From Setoptus koraiensis (taxonomy: Eukaryota > Arthropoda): a stretch of 64,000 nt of DNA. The stretch spans positions 16,430,001 through 16,494,000 of the forward strand of contig CM106586.1 in NCBI GenBank assembly GCA_048013815.1, read 5' to 3'. Below are positions 50,401 to 56,807 of this stretch, piece after piece (position 1 is the stretch's first letter; each line of letters opens with the position of its first letter). The translations under genes were made by a program, and so were the position numbers. The notes below the pieces were generated by a model. It saw nothing but the letters and a program-made list of their open reading frames with translations, did not search any database and was not told where the DNA came from.

Positions 50401-51938
50401 AGTCGCGCCTACTAAGCCCGCTGAACAGTTTCAATTTGGTGATTATCGCCCTCCTAATGGGTATGGTAACTCTGGCGTGTGTCACAGTGCTGGCGCTTAA
50501 AACAAGCCAGAAAAATCGCAAAAAACGCAGCCAAACGGATAGGCGACGTCGCCAAAAGTGCGACCAGCAGCAGCCGAGGATCGTTTGCGACGGCAGTTTC
50601 TTGTGCGACTCCGAAGAGTCCGACAGATCGCAAATGGTGGCAATGATAGAGCGATTAGACGCAAACAAGCTCGACAACAGGTATCTGCAGGACAATGGCA
50701 ATTCGTTGGCTACTTTGCCAACGACCGTTTGTGATGCGGACGTCAACGGGCGCGACAACGCCGAGACTGTCCTCCACACGAAGAGCCCCAACGCCGGTTC
50801 GGATCCCGCCAACAACCGCTCGAATCGCGAGCATCAGTGCCCCAAGAGCGACCAACAACTGTATCAGCAACAGAGATTTTTGATGATGAACGCCGACGAG
50901 CACCAATTTGGCGACGGTTACTTTGTCGATGGCGTCGAGTACGCGGCCAACGAGCCCAACGGACAGCAACAGCAACAACAACAGCAACAGATTTGTCGGG
51001 CACCGGCCCGACACCAACTGGCCGGCGGATGCCTGAAGAACAACAATGGCGCCCCCCTGGTGGACATGGGCAGAAGTCAAACGCTGGACCGGATATGCGG
51101 CGCCGATTCGCTGCATCACCATCATCACCATCATGGCGCTAATTATAATAATCTGCTGGCCCGACAGCATCTCAACAAGGCCGATTTCAGCGCTGGTGGC
51201 GCGACAAAAAATCGCCGGGTGAAAATATCAGAGGATCAATACAATGTGCACGACGGTGGTCGGCTGGTCGATGCCATGATGAATCATCATCAATCGGTGT
51301 CTAGCAGCGACATAGTGTCGCTGAACAAAATGAAACACGACTACCAAATGGAGATGGTCGACGACATCATAACGAATCACTTCAGTCACCTGATCAAGGT
51401 GCCCACAACCAACAGCGACGCTGCCATACCGGCTAGCAATTGCACCGAACAGCTCGATCTGGACGAGGAACTGGCCCATTCCTCCAACAATCACACACTC
51501 ACAAATACATTGAGTGACATAACAACGGCAACCGGAACCACCACAACCTGCGACGATCAAAATATGCTCGTGCACAACCAACAGGGCTCGCTGTCGTCGT
51601 GCGATCATCATTTGCATCACCATCATCATCAATTGAATCTGGGCGTAGATCATTTTCACGACGATTTCGGCAATGTTCACATGATCGCAATCAACGATCC
51701 AAACACTATTGTCAGTGTGCCAACAAAGCTTTTGAACAGTGGCGCGCCCTCTGGCGCCTCAGGGCCCATTGGACCGCCCGACTCCTACGTCAACTATTCC
51801 GCCTGCCACCTGACCGGCCCCACTGGCGATGGGGAGCCCTTCATGATTGAAACAATCGACACCAATCCGGCCCGAATCCATCAAAACGGACTGCTGACGG
51901 TGCTCAGGTGTCGAGCCGACGGACCTCCTCCACTGTAG
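28779..51938 (+). CDS. Neuroligin-like cholinesterase-like adhesion molecule, six exons
   Basis: Six exons (28779-29382, 29655-30194, 34511-34825, 39308-39493, 47621-48744, 48930-51938) join with consistent phases into about 1925 residues. A signal peptide ([17 protein letters not shown]) is followed by an alpha/beta-hydrolase-like domain (about 140-1260) with neuroligin hallmarks: [26 protein letters not shown] (about 346), [54 protein letters not shown] (about 660), GPVVDG (about 813). One membrane segment lies at about 1424-1446, followed by a tail of about 480 residues rich in Gln, Asn and His. The nucleophile elbow reads GSRYG, with Arg at the Ser position; the usual acid region reads GLSSPYA. 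Neuroligins are postsynaptic neurexin partners; gliotactin is a close alternative. The domain is enlarged by poly-Gln and poly-Asn inserts. An in-frame ATG at 28557 would add 74 basic residues; I prefer 28779 because it precedes the signal peptide. Confidence 0.88.
29383..29654 (+). other. Neuroligin-like intron 1
   Basis: 272 bases, GT..AG, with a CCGA tetranucleotide run close to the acceptor. Confidence 0.8.
29601..29637. repeat. Tetranucleotide (CCGA)n inside intron 1
   Basis: About nine perfect copies ending 17 bases before the exon-2 acceptor. Confidence 0.95.
29655..30194 (+). CDS. Neuroligin-like exon 2
   Basis: Follows TTGCAG. It starts IRYASPP and contains [14 protein letters not shown] spacer rich in Asn/Thr/Gln/Ser separates the two motifs. 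Donor GTAAGT at 30195. Confidence 0.85.
30664..30760. repeat. 24-bp minisatellite, GTTCGCCTTCCTTGTCGGGC type
   Basis: About three copies with shorter partial units on each side. Confidence 0.85.
31656..31718. repeat. 9-bp minisatellite CTGCACGGG x7
   Basis: Seven contiguous 9-base units with few changes. Confidence 0.9.
31910..31995. repeat. Imperfect (GTCGCT/GTTGTC)n run
   Basis: Hexanucleotide-like degenerate repeat built from GTCGCTGTT and GTCGATGTC words. Confidence 0.7.
32769..32819. repeat. 17-bp minisatellite GTGCTCGTCCGACCAGA x3
   Basis: Three contiguous copies and a partial fourth. Confidence 0.9.
34253..34347. repeat. 29-bp minisatellite x3 (CCGAAAG...TTTGCACG)
   Basis: Units start CCGAAAGTTTTCGGTTCTTT and repeat every 29-30 bases. 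Each contains an internal inverted repeat CCGAAA...TTTCGG. Confidence 0.92.
34511..34825 (+). CDS. Neuroligin-like exon 3
   Basis: Encodes [12 protein letters not shown] and [11 protein letters not shown], ending at a GTGAGT donor. The left border is the only AG in the open frame that gives the needed phase (after CGCAACAG), but its pyrimidine tract is weak, so this border is uncertain. Confidence 0.7.
36431..36490. repeat. Tetranucleotide (GGTC)n, imperfect
   Basis: GGTC/GGTCGCTC repeats over 60 bases. Confidence 0.9.
38148..38231. repeat. 14-bp minisatellite TCCGAATTGCTCCC x6
   Basis: Six contiguous 14-base units, varying TCCGAATCG / TCCGAATTG. Confidence 0.95.
39308..39493 (+). CDS. Neuroligin-like exon 4 (nucleophile-elbow exon)
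   Basis: Follows CACACAG. It encodes [18 protein letters not shown] and then the elbow, with the Arg codon CGT at 39442-39444 in the catalytic-Ser position. Donor GTGAGT at 39494. Confidence 0.88.
39831..39880. repeat. 10-bp minisatellite ACGAGACCCA x5
   Basis: Five contiguous decamers, nearly identical. Confidence 0.95.
40870..40977. repeat. 23-bp minisatellite x4-5
   Basis: Units based on CCAGCAAGTAACCAGCGATT, spaced exactly 23 bases. They abut one another without spacers, so this is not a CRISPR array. Confidence 0.95.
42432..42622. mobile_element. MITE-like DNA transposon, 191 bp, with 20-bp perfect terminal inverted repeats
   Basis: The left end GTAGGGTAGGGCAAATCGAT (42432-42451) is the exact reverse complement of the right end (42603-42622). 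The interior has no coding capacity. A second, partial copy lies 0.4 kb downstream in the same orientation. I could not find a clear target-site duplication, so the superfamily is unknown. Confidence 0.8.
42685..43046 (+). pseudogene. Coding-like fragment trapped between two MITE copies
   Basis: The frame from ATG 42685 reads about 65 residues of non-repetitive, protein-like sequence ([20 protein letters not shown]... then [12 protein letters not shown]). In a second frame the 3' part reads a helical, charged segment ([19 protein letters not shown]) that stops at the edge of the downstream MITE copy. A possible intron (GTTTGT at 42881 to CCAG at about 42966) would join the two frames in phase, otherwise it is a frameshifted gene relic. 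AT-richer than its surroundings. I do not recognise the protein. Most likely a captured or retrotransposed fragment of a host gene, or less likely a small nested gene. Confidence 0.4.
43044..43156. mobile_element. Partial second copy of the 191-bp MITE
   Basis: Begins TAGGGTAGGGCAAATC and follows the first copy closely for about 112 bases, then diverges. The right terminal repeat is missing. Confidence 0.8.
43225..43436. repeat. Degenerate TTCCGAAATTTTCGAGA tract
   Basis: About 13 diverged units of roughly 15-17 bases, all built on TTCCGAAATTT and GAGATT words. Confidence 0.85.
45321..45382. repeat. 10-bp minisatellite TTCTGTCCGC x6
   Basis: Six contiguous decamers, the last five identical. 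Confidence 0.95.
46741..46806. repeat. 22-bp minisatellite x3 (ACTTGCACCGAAATACCCGG)
   Basis: Three contiguous copies spaced exactly 22 bases. Confidence 0.92.
47377..47443. repeat. (CA)n microsatellite, 33 copies
   Basis: Perfect dinucleotide run, 178 bases upstream of the exon-5 acceptor. Confidence 0.98.
47621..48744 (+). CDS. Neuroligin-like exon 5
   Basis: Follows TTATTCAG. It encodes GLFRRAIM, a Cys pair (LCDCPVG), DCLRHKPL, a run of 19 Gln (48097-48153) and GPVVDG. Phase 0 donor GTGAGT at 48745. Confidence 0.88.
48745..48929 (+). other. Neuroligin-like intron 5 (185 bp)
   Basis: Short GT..AG intron whose middle is almost entirely a 9-bp minisatellite. Confidence 0.85.
48765..48881. 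repeat. 9-bp minisatellite AATTCCGAA x13 inside intron 5
   Basis: Thirteen contiguous 9-base units alternating AATTCCGAA and AATTCGGAC forms. Because the period is a multiple of three, the exon-5 frame reads on through the array before stopping. Confidence 0.93.
48930..51938 (+). CDS. Neuroligin-like exon 6 (end of ectodomain, membrane segment, tail)
   Basis: A 3-kb terminal exon after TGTGTGCAG. It holds the C-terminal part of the esterase-like domain ([17 protein letters not shown]), the membrane segment (50430-50498) and a tail with Gln runs and two His clusters. It stops at TAG 51936-51938, with last residues DGPPPL. Confidence 0.88.
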   Translation, partial: EIINAIVNHYANPLAILSPSADKQQHSAGTNTSQIDQQETVNLFESIAEAFHDALTYVPVLKTGLIHAQQRLSRYYEPLLNRIIGDYLNQASHSDDNNKLIFDLLDSGLNATTLQQIVRLALTTPAVADRDDAKAVGHDDEEDDIGLTQRAQRSTYLFQFTGTRNFVDHVLLRPPDVGQPQTEASQQHNELAYKLSHILASFVQYGEISTTDTEYVTVVSGGQTKTSDRPSGSRVHSDSDTTIVTSDEYGDHVIEAKLTESHQRELVASHFNWPQFNSFDQSYLEISGQPPERADSAQLKLEQVNLSENRDYLRRALFWSNFISTLNCSRTQPIMAGPLLTGSHALHLDQAIHHQMQTMVNLQFTCQQGPRTSLDYLVSGAQSYFKLGLLAGQAKRRAQEQQLYQQQAMVNYRRIAGGANIRNGSSQATRSTSIDNYNYANSSEPIGNLLLQTVSSENGGATRLGATQFVPGTGNKSSTANELAVDEAKPKSRLLSPLNSFNLVIIALLMGMVTLACVTVLALKTSQKNRKKRSQTDRRRRQKCDQQQPRIVCDGSFLCDSEESDRSQMVAMIERLDANKLDNRYLQDNGNSLATLPTTVCDADVNGRDNAETVLHTKSPNAGSDPANNRSNREHQCPKSDQQLYQQQRFLMMNADEHQFGDGYFVDGVEYAANEPNGQQQQQQQQQICRAPARHQLAGGCLKNNNGAPLVDMGRSQTLDRICGADSLHHHHHHHGANYNNLLARQHLNKADFSAGGATKNRRVKISEDQYNVHDGGRLVDAMMNHHQSVSSSDIVSLNKMKHDYQMEMVDDIITNHFSHLIKVPTTNSDAAIPASNCTEQLDLDEELAHSSNNHTLTNTLSDITTATGTTTTCDDQNMLVHNQQGSLSSCDHHLHHHHHQLNLGVDHFHDDFGNVHMIAINDPNTIVSVPTKLLNSGAPSGASGPIGPPDSYVNYSACHLTGPTGDGEPFMIETIDTNPARIHQNGLLTVLRCRADGPPPL

Positions 51939-52630
51939 AGCTCACAAGGTCACACGGTTTCAGTGAAAAGCATTCTGAAAAAAAAAAAAATTATACGCGT
52001 TCGATAGCACTCTCCGATAGGCGAAAAAGAAATACGGCCCCGGAAAGTTGTTTTTTTTAACAAAATCCTCTCCGGGGCGATATGAAGTCACAGTGACATT
52101 CAAACTCTCCGCACCCAAGTTACACAAAAAGTATATTGTGATACATCAATGGTTTTGTTTTGTTTGTTAGCCACACCACGAAAACAGACTAATAAATATG
52201 ATATATTCTGATTAGTTTTAAGAGCTAAAGGAGCTCGCACTCGCTCTCTTCTCGGGGTGACACCCACAGTTGTGAGTGGGAACGATCTGATTTGTTTATT
52301 TTTCGTGTGCTGCGCGGGGGACTTTCGTGATAAAATGGCTCGAAAGGAAGACACTGAAAGAGCTTGAGGTCAAATTTCATTCCGGCTGTGTGGGTTGTGC
52401 TAAATATCAGAAAGTTGGACATCAAATCACAGGTTGCCAAGGATCTCGTCAACTGTGAACCGCGGCGCAAAAAAATCAATTTGAAATTCAATTTTACCGC
52501 GCGAAAATAAATAGTGAAAATAGCAAAAACGTGATCAGTTTTCGCATCAAAACTCGCCCGCATTTGGATGAATTTCTCTTTACTATCATCAATTTTATCA
52601 TCCAAATCGTAATCATTTAAGCCACCAACC
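51939..52630. other. 3' region of the neuroligin-like gene and 5' region of the DHHC gene
   Basis: Contains an A run (51979-51991), an inverted repeat GCCCCGGA...TCCGGGGC (about 52035-52079) and AATAAA at 52191. From about 52.2 kb the DNA becomes AT-richer; the last part should hold the DHHC promoter. Confidence 0.5.
52191..52196 (+). promoter_or_regulatory. Candidate polyadenylation signal of the neuroligin-like gene
   Basis: AATAAA, 253 bases after the stop codon. Confidence 0.45.
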
Positions 52631-53554
52631 ATGGGAAACAAACCTAGGCTCAAATGGGAGACATTTCCCGGTCATAATAGATTTTGTTGCAATGGAAGGA
52701 TAATAATGTCAAAATCTTTATCCTTATTTTACTTGACAATAGTACTTATATTCTCAACATGCGCCCTATTTTTCACCTACGACTGTCCATTTATGTTCAG
52801 ACGCGTGAGCCCCGTATTACCAATCGTAGCAGTATTATTATTTATTTTCAGTATGTCTTGCTTCTTTCACACGGCTTTCTCTGACCCAGGAATAATACCA
52901 AGAGCGTTGCCAGACGAAGCGGCCTACACTGAAAGATTTGAAAGTGAAACGCCTAATGGTGGATCTATCAGCGGCAATCCACAAAACTCAAGACCGCCAC
53001 CTAGAACAAAAGAACTTATTATCAATAATCAACCCATAAAGGTTAAATATTGCTTTACATGTAAAATATTCAGACCACCAAGAGCAAATCATTGCAGTAT
53101 CTGTGATAACTGTGTTGATCGTTTCGATCATCACTGCCCATGGTTAGGAAATTGTGTTGGTAGGAGAAATTATCGTTATTTTTATATGTTTATTGTATCA
53201 TTTTCGCTATTGTGCGTCTATGTATTTGCTTGTAGTTTAGGGCATCTCATTCTACTAAGCAAGGATAAAACCTTTATTGATGCCTTGAGAGAATCACCAT
53301 CCAGCATTTGGACAACTATTGTAAGCTTTTTGAGCGTTTGGTCCACCATGGGCCTGGCCGGCTTTCACACTTATCTAACTTTAATGAATCAGACAACAAA
53401 TGAAGATCTAAAAGGAGCATTCGGACTAGAGACAGGAATAATGAATCCATACTCAGAATCGTGTCTATACAATTGTTACAGTGTGGTTTGCTCTTCTAGT
53501 CCAGTAAGTTTAATTGACAGACGCGGAAAAGTGCCAGAAAATTTGCAATTTTAA
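52631..53554 (+). CDS. DHHC palmitoyltransferase, ZDHHC9/14/18 group
   Basis: Complete 307-residue single-exon gene. It opens [17 protein letters not shown] as in ZDHHC9/14/18, has two membrane segments (about 28-49 and 61-80), a DPG motif (85-87), the Cys-rich domain (about 138-188) with the catalytic Asp166-His167-His168-Cys169 and the usual zinc ligands ([12 protein letters not shown]), two more membrane segments (about 183-207 and 228-250), TTNED (255-259; the TTxE motif) and a C-terminal SLIDRRG. Family enzymes self-acylate on the DHHC Cys and transfer palmitate to protein cysteines, mainly at Golgi and ER. Mammalian ZDHHC9 acts on Ras with GOLGA7. Relative to vertebrate members the C-terminal tail is short. 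It starts 692 bases after the neuroligin-like stop and is convergent with the next gene. Confidence 0.96.
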   Translation: MGNKPRLKWETFPGHNRFCCNGRIIMSKSLSLFYLTIVLIFSTCALFFTYDCPFMFRRVSPVLPIVAVLLFIFSMSCFFHTAFSDPGIIPRALPDEAAYTERFESETPNGGSISGNPQNSRPPPRTKELIINNQPIKVKYCFTCKIFRPPRANHCSICDNCVDRFDHHCPWLGNCVGRRNYRYFYMFIVSFSLLCVYVFACSLGHLILLSKDKTFIDALRESPSSIWTTIVSFLSVWSTMGLAGFHTYLTLMNQTTNEDLKGAFGLETGIMNPYSESCLYNCYSVVCSSSPVSLIDRRGKVPENLQF

Positions 53555-53725
53555 GATCGCCAAACACCCTGTCAGCTGTCTATGTAGGTGAAGAGTGAGT
53601 AAAGATAATTAATTACAATTTACGAAATTTCACCGCTCAACATGCTGATCGTGGCGGAAGCATCGATCATTTGATGCTGCTTACGATTGCCATTATTAGC
53701 ACAACCAAGATTGTCATACCGATAA

Positions 53726-53731
53726 AATAAA
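53726..53731 (+). promoter_or_regulatory. Candidate polyadenylation signal of the DHHC gene
   Basis: AATAAA, 172 bases after the stop codon. Confidence 0.5.
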
Positions 53732-53794
53732 CGATGGAAAACTTAATATGCTCTGGAAATGTTTGATGTATGCTGCTAGCATGAATCAAACAAA

Positions 53795-53800
53795 TTTATT
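53795..53800 (-). promoter_or_regulatory. Candidate polyadenylation signal of the 490-residue gene
   Basis: AATAAA on the minus strand, 46 bases past the stop. With the signal at 53726 it implies that the two convergent transcripts end within about 70 bases of each other or overlap. Confidence 0.45.
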
Positions 53801-53845
53801 ATTTTGAAATTATAATGGATGATATGGCTTTGCTCTTCTCCCTCC

Positions 53846-55318
53846 TCATGACTGCTTGCGCGCTGCACGTCTAGCCACGTAACTGCTCAATTCGAGGATT
53901 ATAAAAGAAGTGATGAAACAGAAGAAAAGATATCCGAAAATCAAACCTAAAAATACAGGTGCCTCCAAAGAGCTGGGCAGATGAAACAAATTGTGGGCAT
54001 GGGCTGATACGTGATTAACTATATGGCCCCCCAATGCACTACCAGTAGAGGTTGCAGTGCCTCCGAATCGGACCTCATTTTCGGGATCTTCTTGATTTTC
54101 CATTAACGATCTCCTAATTGATTCGTCCAGAACGTTTACTTTGACAAGTTTCGACAACACTAGTTCTGCCTTGCTACCCAAGCGTCTCTGCAGCCAGCCG
54201 GCGATTCCGTTCGTTAGTGTGTAACATTCGAGATCGCTGTCAAACGAATTGAAGTTATCGGCCTGCTCAAATTTGTGCGCCGGTTTTCTCGAATTACTTT
54301 TTTCGTCCAGATTGACGGTGAATATACTTTTATCATTCACAACTTCCTTCTCCATTTTCTCTGCGATGTCGTTCTCTAAATCTATATTGGCCTCTACGAT
54401 AAGAACGCTCTGACAGAATTGCACGGCTCTGATCCATCTCTGGACCCTCGGGTCTCTGCTGAGGCCTATGTCTAAATTTGCTGCGTCGTTACGTGCCAAA
54501 TATCCTTTCCAGGCCAGCCTAGAGATTGTGTATATCGAGCCCTGGGCGAATTGATCAATCAGGATGCACGCCTTTTTGGCCTCTACAAAGTCATCTACCA
54601 TTCTCTGTGAGCTCATTGTCAGACCTACTGAAAACTCAGATTCCGGCGTGGGTTTGAGTGACTCGGTCAGTATGAGATTTTCTACTTTTGTGAACAAATT
54701 TGGGGTGTATTTTCTTGCAAGAGTCAGCAGTTTCTTCGTGTTTTTTAGAGGATTCTTAGTTTGGCTTTCAGCGAGTTTCGCCTCGCTCGCCTCCGATCTT
54801 GCCACCACTGTGTCCAGACTGGCCACCAGCTCAGCATTACTATCCTCTGCTGACTGCAGTTTTTGTGCCAGAGATTTCTTACAAGTCAGAGCAACTTGAC
54901 CGGCGAACAATCGGAAGAAACGAGCCAGTCTATTCTTTTGTTTGCGTTTAAGATATTTACCATGGCTGGCATTGTCTTTTAATTGTTTGTCTACTTTCAG
55001 CAGTTCGTCTGCAAAGTCAGGCTCGCACACAGAGTGAACTTTTCCGGCTTGCTCCACTATTTCCTTCAACGCCCGGATATCATCTAATGCCCTCACGCTG
55101 CGAATACACCTGTTGAGGTTCCCACTTTTCTCCTCGATCAGTGCATCGGTGCGAACGGGTTCGAGGGCTATCTCCGCAAATTCTAGAAATGCAGAAATTG
55201 TGTCCGTTTTTTTCACCAAAGAAACACACCGTCCTTTGCTGATAACTTGAGAATCGGAAGTGTGAGTTAAACAGACAAAAATCAGACAGACAATGGCGAG
55301 CATTTTCATCAGAGCCAT
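53846..55318 (-). CDS. Unrecognised secretory-pathway protein with C-terminal membrane anchor, 490 residues
   Basis: Complete single-exon open frame with natural codon use. Residues 1-23 are a signal peptide (MLAIVCLIFVCL core). The lumenal/extracellular part has seven cysteines (31, 71, 98, 146, 251, 302, 365) and a helical charged region at about 150-190 that could be a coiled coil. One membrane segment lies at about 453-476, followed by a short basic tail (ARRAARKQS). I do not recognise the family. The topology (signal peptide, helical ectodomain, single anchor) suggests a type I membrane protein, by inference only. A decayed copy of its first roughly 110 codons lies directly upstream in the same orientation, so the gene has a history of tandem duplication, which is typical of fast-evolving lineage-specific families. 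Confidence 0.85.
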   Translation of the reverse strand: MALMKMLAIVCLIFVCLTHTSDSQVISKGRCVSLVKKTDTISAFLEFAEIALEPVRTDALIEEKSGNLNRCIRSVRALDDIRALKEIVEQAGKVHSVCEPDFADELLKVDKQLKDNASHGKYLKRKQKNRLARFFRLFAGQVALTCKKSLAQKLQSAEDSNAELVASLDTVVARSEASEAKLAESQTKNPLKNTKKLLTLARKYTPNLFTKVENLILTESLKPTPESEFSVGLTMSSQRMVDDFVEAKKACILIDQFAQGSIYTISRLAWKGYLARNDAANLDIGLSRDPRVQRWIRAVQFCQSVLIVEANIDLENDIAEKMEKEVVNDKSIFTVNLDEKSNSRKPAHKFEQADNFNSFDSDLECYTLTNGIAGWLQRRLGSKAELVLSKLVKVNVLDESIRRSLMENQEDPENEVRFGGTATSTGSALGGHIVNHVSAHAHNLFHLPSSLEAPVFLGLIFGYLFFCFITSFIILELSSYVARRAARKQS

Positions 55319-55639
55319 CTTGCTGTTTTCCTTACAGTGCTTCGAATTTTTGTATTGGTTGATGTCTCCAAATTATTGACGGAAAAACAAGAGAGAACTT
55401 TCACTATTCCTCTATTTCGTACAAATTTTCTGGAATATTATTATATTCTCTATAAAAAGGTTACTGTTCGAGAAAAAAAGACCGGGGCTTCGAGATTCAT
55501 AACTTTCACCATGTACACCAGAGATCGCTTCACATCATCAAGTCTATTATTAACACCACGACTGTCGGGTGTCTGGATATCCGACTGTCTAGCTGAAACT
55601 GTCTACATCTCGATCGCATTTTTCTGTGGTTTCACTCAT
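55319..55639. other. Spacer between the 490-residue gene and its decayed copy
   Basis: AT-rich and non-repetitive. It probably contains the promoter of the 490-residue gene. A TATAAAAA word lies at about 55453, but on the plus strand, where no gene follows. Confidence 0.4.
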
Positions 55640-55945
55640 TCAGACGCTGAATTTCAGAGTGAACTTTGCCAGCTTGTTCCAGCGTCTCCTTCGACGCCCG
55701 TGTATCGCCTAATGCATTCGCAGCGCCGATTTGCCCGTCGGGGCCTTTTCTCTTTGCTCGATGCATCTACATGTATATTTTTGTCATTTGCGAGCGCTGT
55801 CTCTGCAAACTGTGGAAATTCACCAATTGTTGTCACTGTTTTTTCACGAAAAAAAAAGAAAAATCTCACCGTATTTTGCTGGTCGCTTGAGCGCCGGAAT
55901 CGCACGATGACAGATGTTGTGGCAAGAATTTTTTTGATGATTTAT
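55640..55945 (-). pseudogene. Decayed tandem copy of the 5' end of the 490-residue gene
   Basis: Aligns by eye with the neighbour's 5' coding region. Shared blocks include CAGAGTGAACTTT, TCCTTC.ACGCCCG, CTAATGC, CTCGAT and TTTTTTCAC followed by CACCGT..TTTGCTG. On the minus strand pieces read KKILATTSVIV, SSDQQ and TTIGEFPQFAETALA, against KMLAIVCLIF, SDSQ and DTISAFLEFAEIALE in the intact gene. No single frame carries the whole match and it covers only about the first 110 codons, so it is a truncated relic. A plus-strand frame across the same DNA is a shadow. Confidence 0.72.
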
Positions 55946-56629
55946 TCAAAGTTGAACTATTGCTTCGAGAGGTGGCGCAACCCGCGCTCATGACGCAATC
56001 CTAGGCCTGCTAAACTATATTTGCGCCAGCGTTCGAATGCTGGATTGCTGTTGGAAGCGGGCATTTAATCCAACTAATTTATCCTATCTGATTATCTTTG
56101 ATTGCTTGCGAAAGCGCATGCGTTCGAGCGGGTCCTCAGTTGTATGCGACCAATGTCAGCGTCTGCGTTGCTCGGCTAGCGATTGGCGAGGCCCGTTGGT
56201 GGCAGCAGTCAGTTAGTTGGTTGGCTGGCCAAAAGTTGTTATAGTCGCAGTGAGTGACTGTTTGATCAATGGCAAGCGGCGAAAAGAGTTGAGAAAGTAA
56301 TTTATTTATTCTGCACAATGACGCAATCAGTGATTTGCACCGTTCGTTTCAGCTATCTCCTCCAGGTGACAACAGCAAGCGTTTAAGTGGACAGCCGAGT
56401 CAGACAGAGAGACCGGGATGCACACAATTAAAAGTTAAAAGTTGAAAATTAACAGTTGACAGCAAGCAAGCAACTTTCGGTGATAATTTTCAGCAAGGCC
56501 GACTCGCCGAACAGTGCAACCACAACATACTATACGCGCATAATATACAATACACGCCCTCTATAAACTCCGCAAGCTCAACCCGAACACTGTGCACCTA
56601 TCGGCGAAATACGCGAACCACGACACACA
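55946..56629. other. Upstream region of the Beat-family gene
   Basis: Nothing coding seen. It contains the TATA-like motif at 56562. Confidence 0.4.
56562..56567 (+). promoter_or_regulatory. Candidate TATA box of the Beat-family gene
   Basis: TATAAA 68 bases before the ATG, which would give a 5' UTR of about 35-40 bases. Confidence 0.3.
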
Positions 56630-56807
56630 ATGGGCCAACCGGAAACGACGCGCTCAAACCGAGAGCGGGCCACGGGCAAGAAGAGGGCGCGACACAAGTT
56701 ACGGTTGTCGGTACAACCCAAACCGCTCACCAACACCGCAGTCCCGTCTGTGCCGGCCTACCTGTTCGCTTGCCTAATACTCATATTCTATTGCCAATTT
56801 CCGCCGG
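56630..56807 (+). CDS. Beat-family exon 1 (leader)
   Basis: ATG 56630 opens a frame with a long Arg/Lys-rich n-region followed by a 15-17-residue hydrophobic segment, ending PP plus one base before GTAAGT. Its link to exon 2 rests on phase and position, with no intervening evidence over 4.4 kb. Confidence 0.6.

Noticed and set aside
55337-55993. 218-codon plus-strand frame opposite the orphan-gene relic
   Set aside because: It overlaps the decayed minus-strand copy and has no features of its own. The protein-like look comes from the relic.
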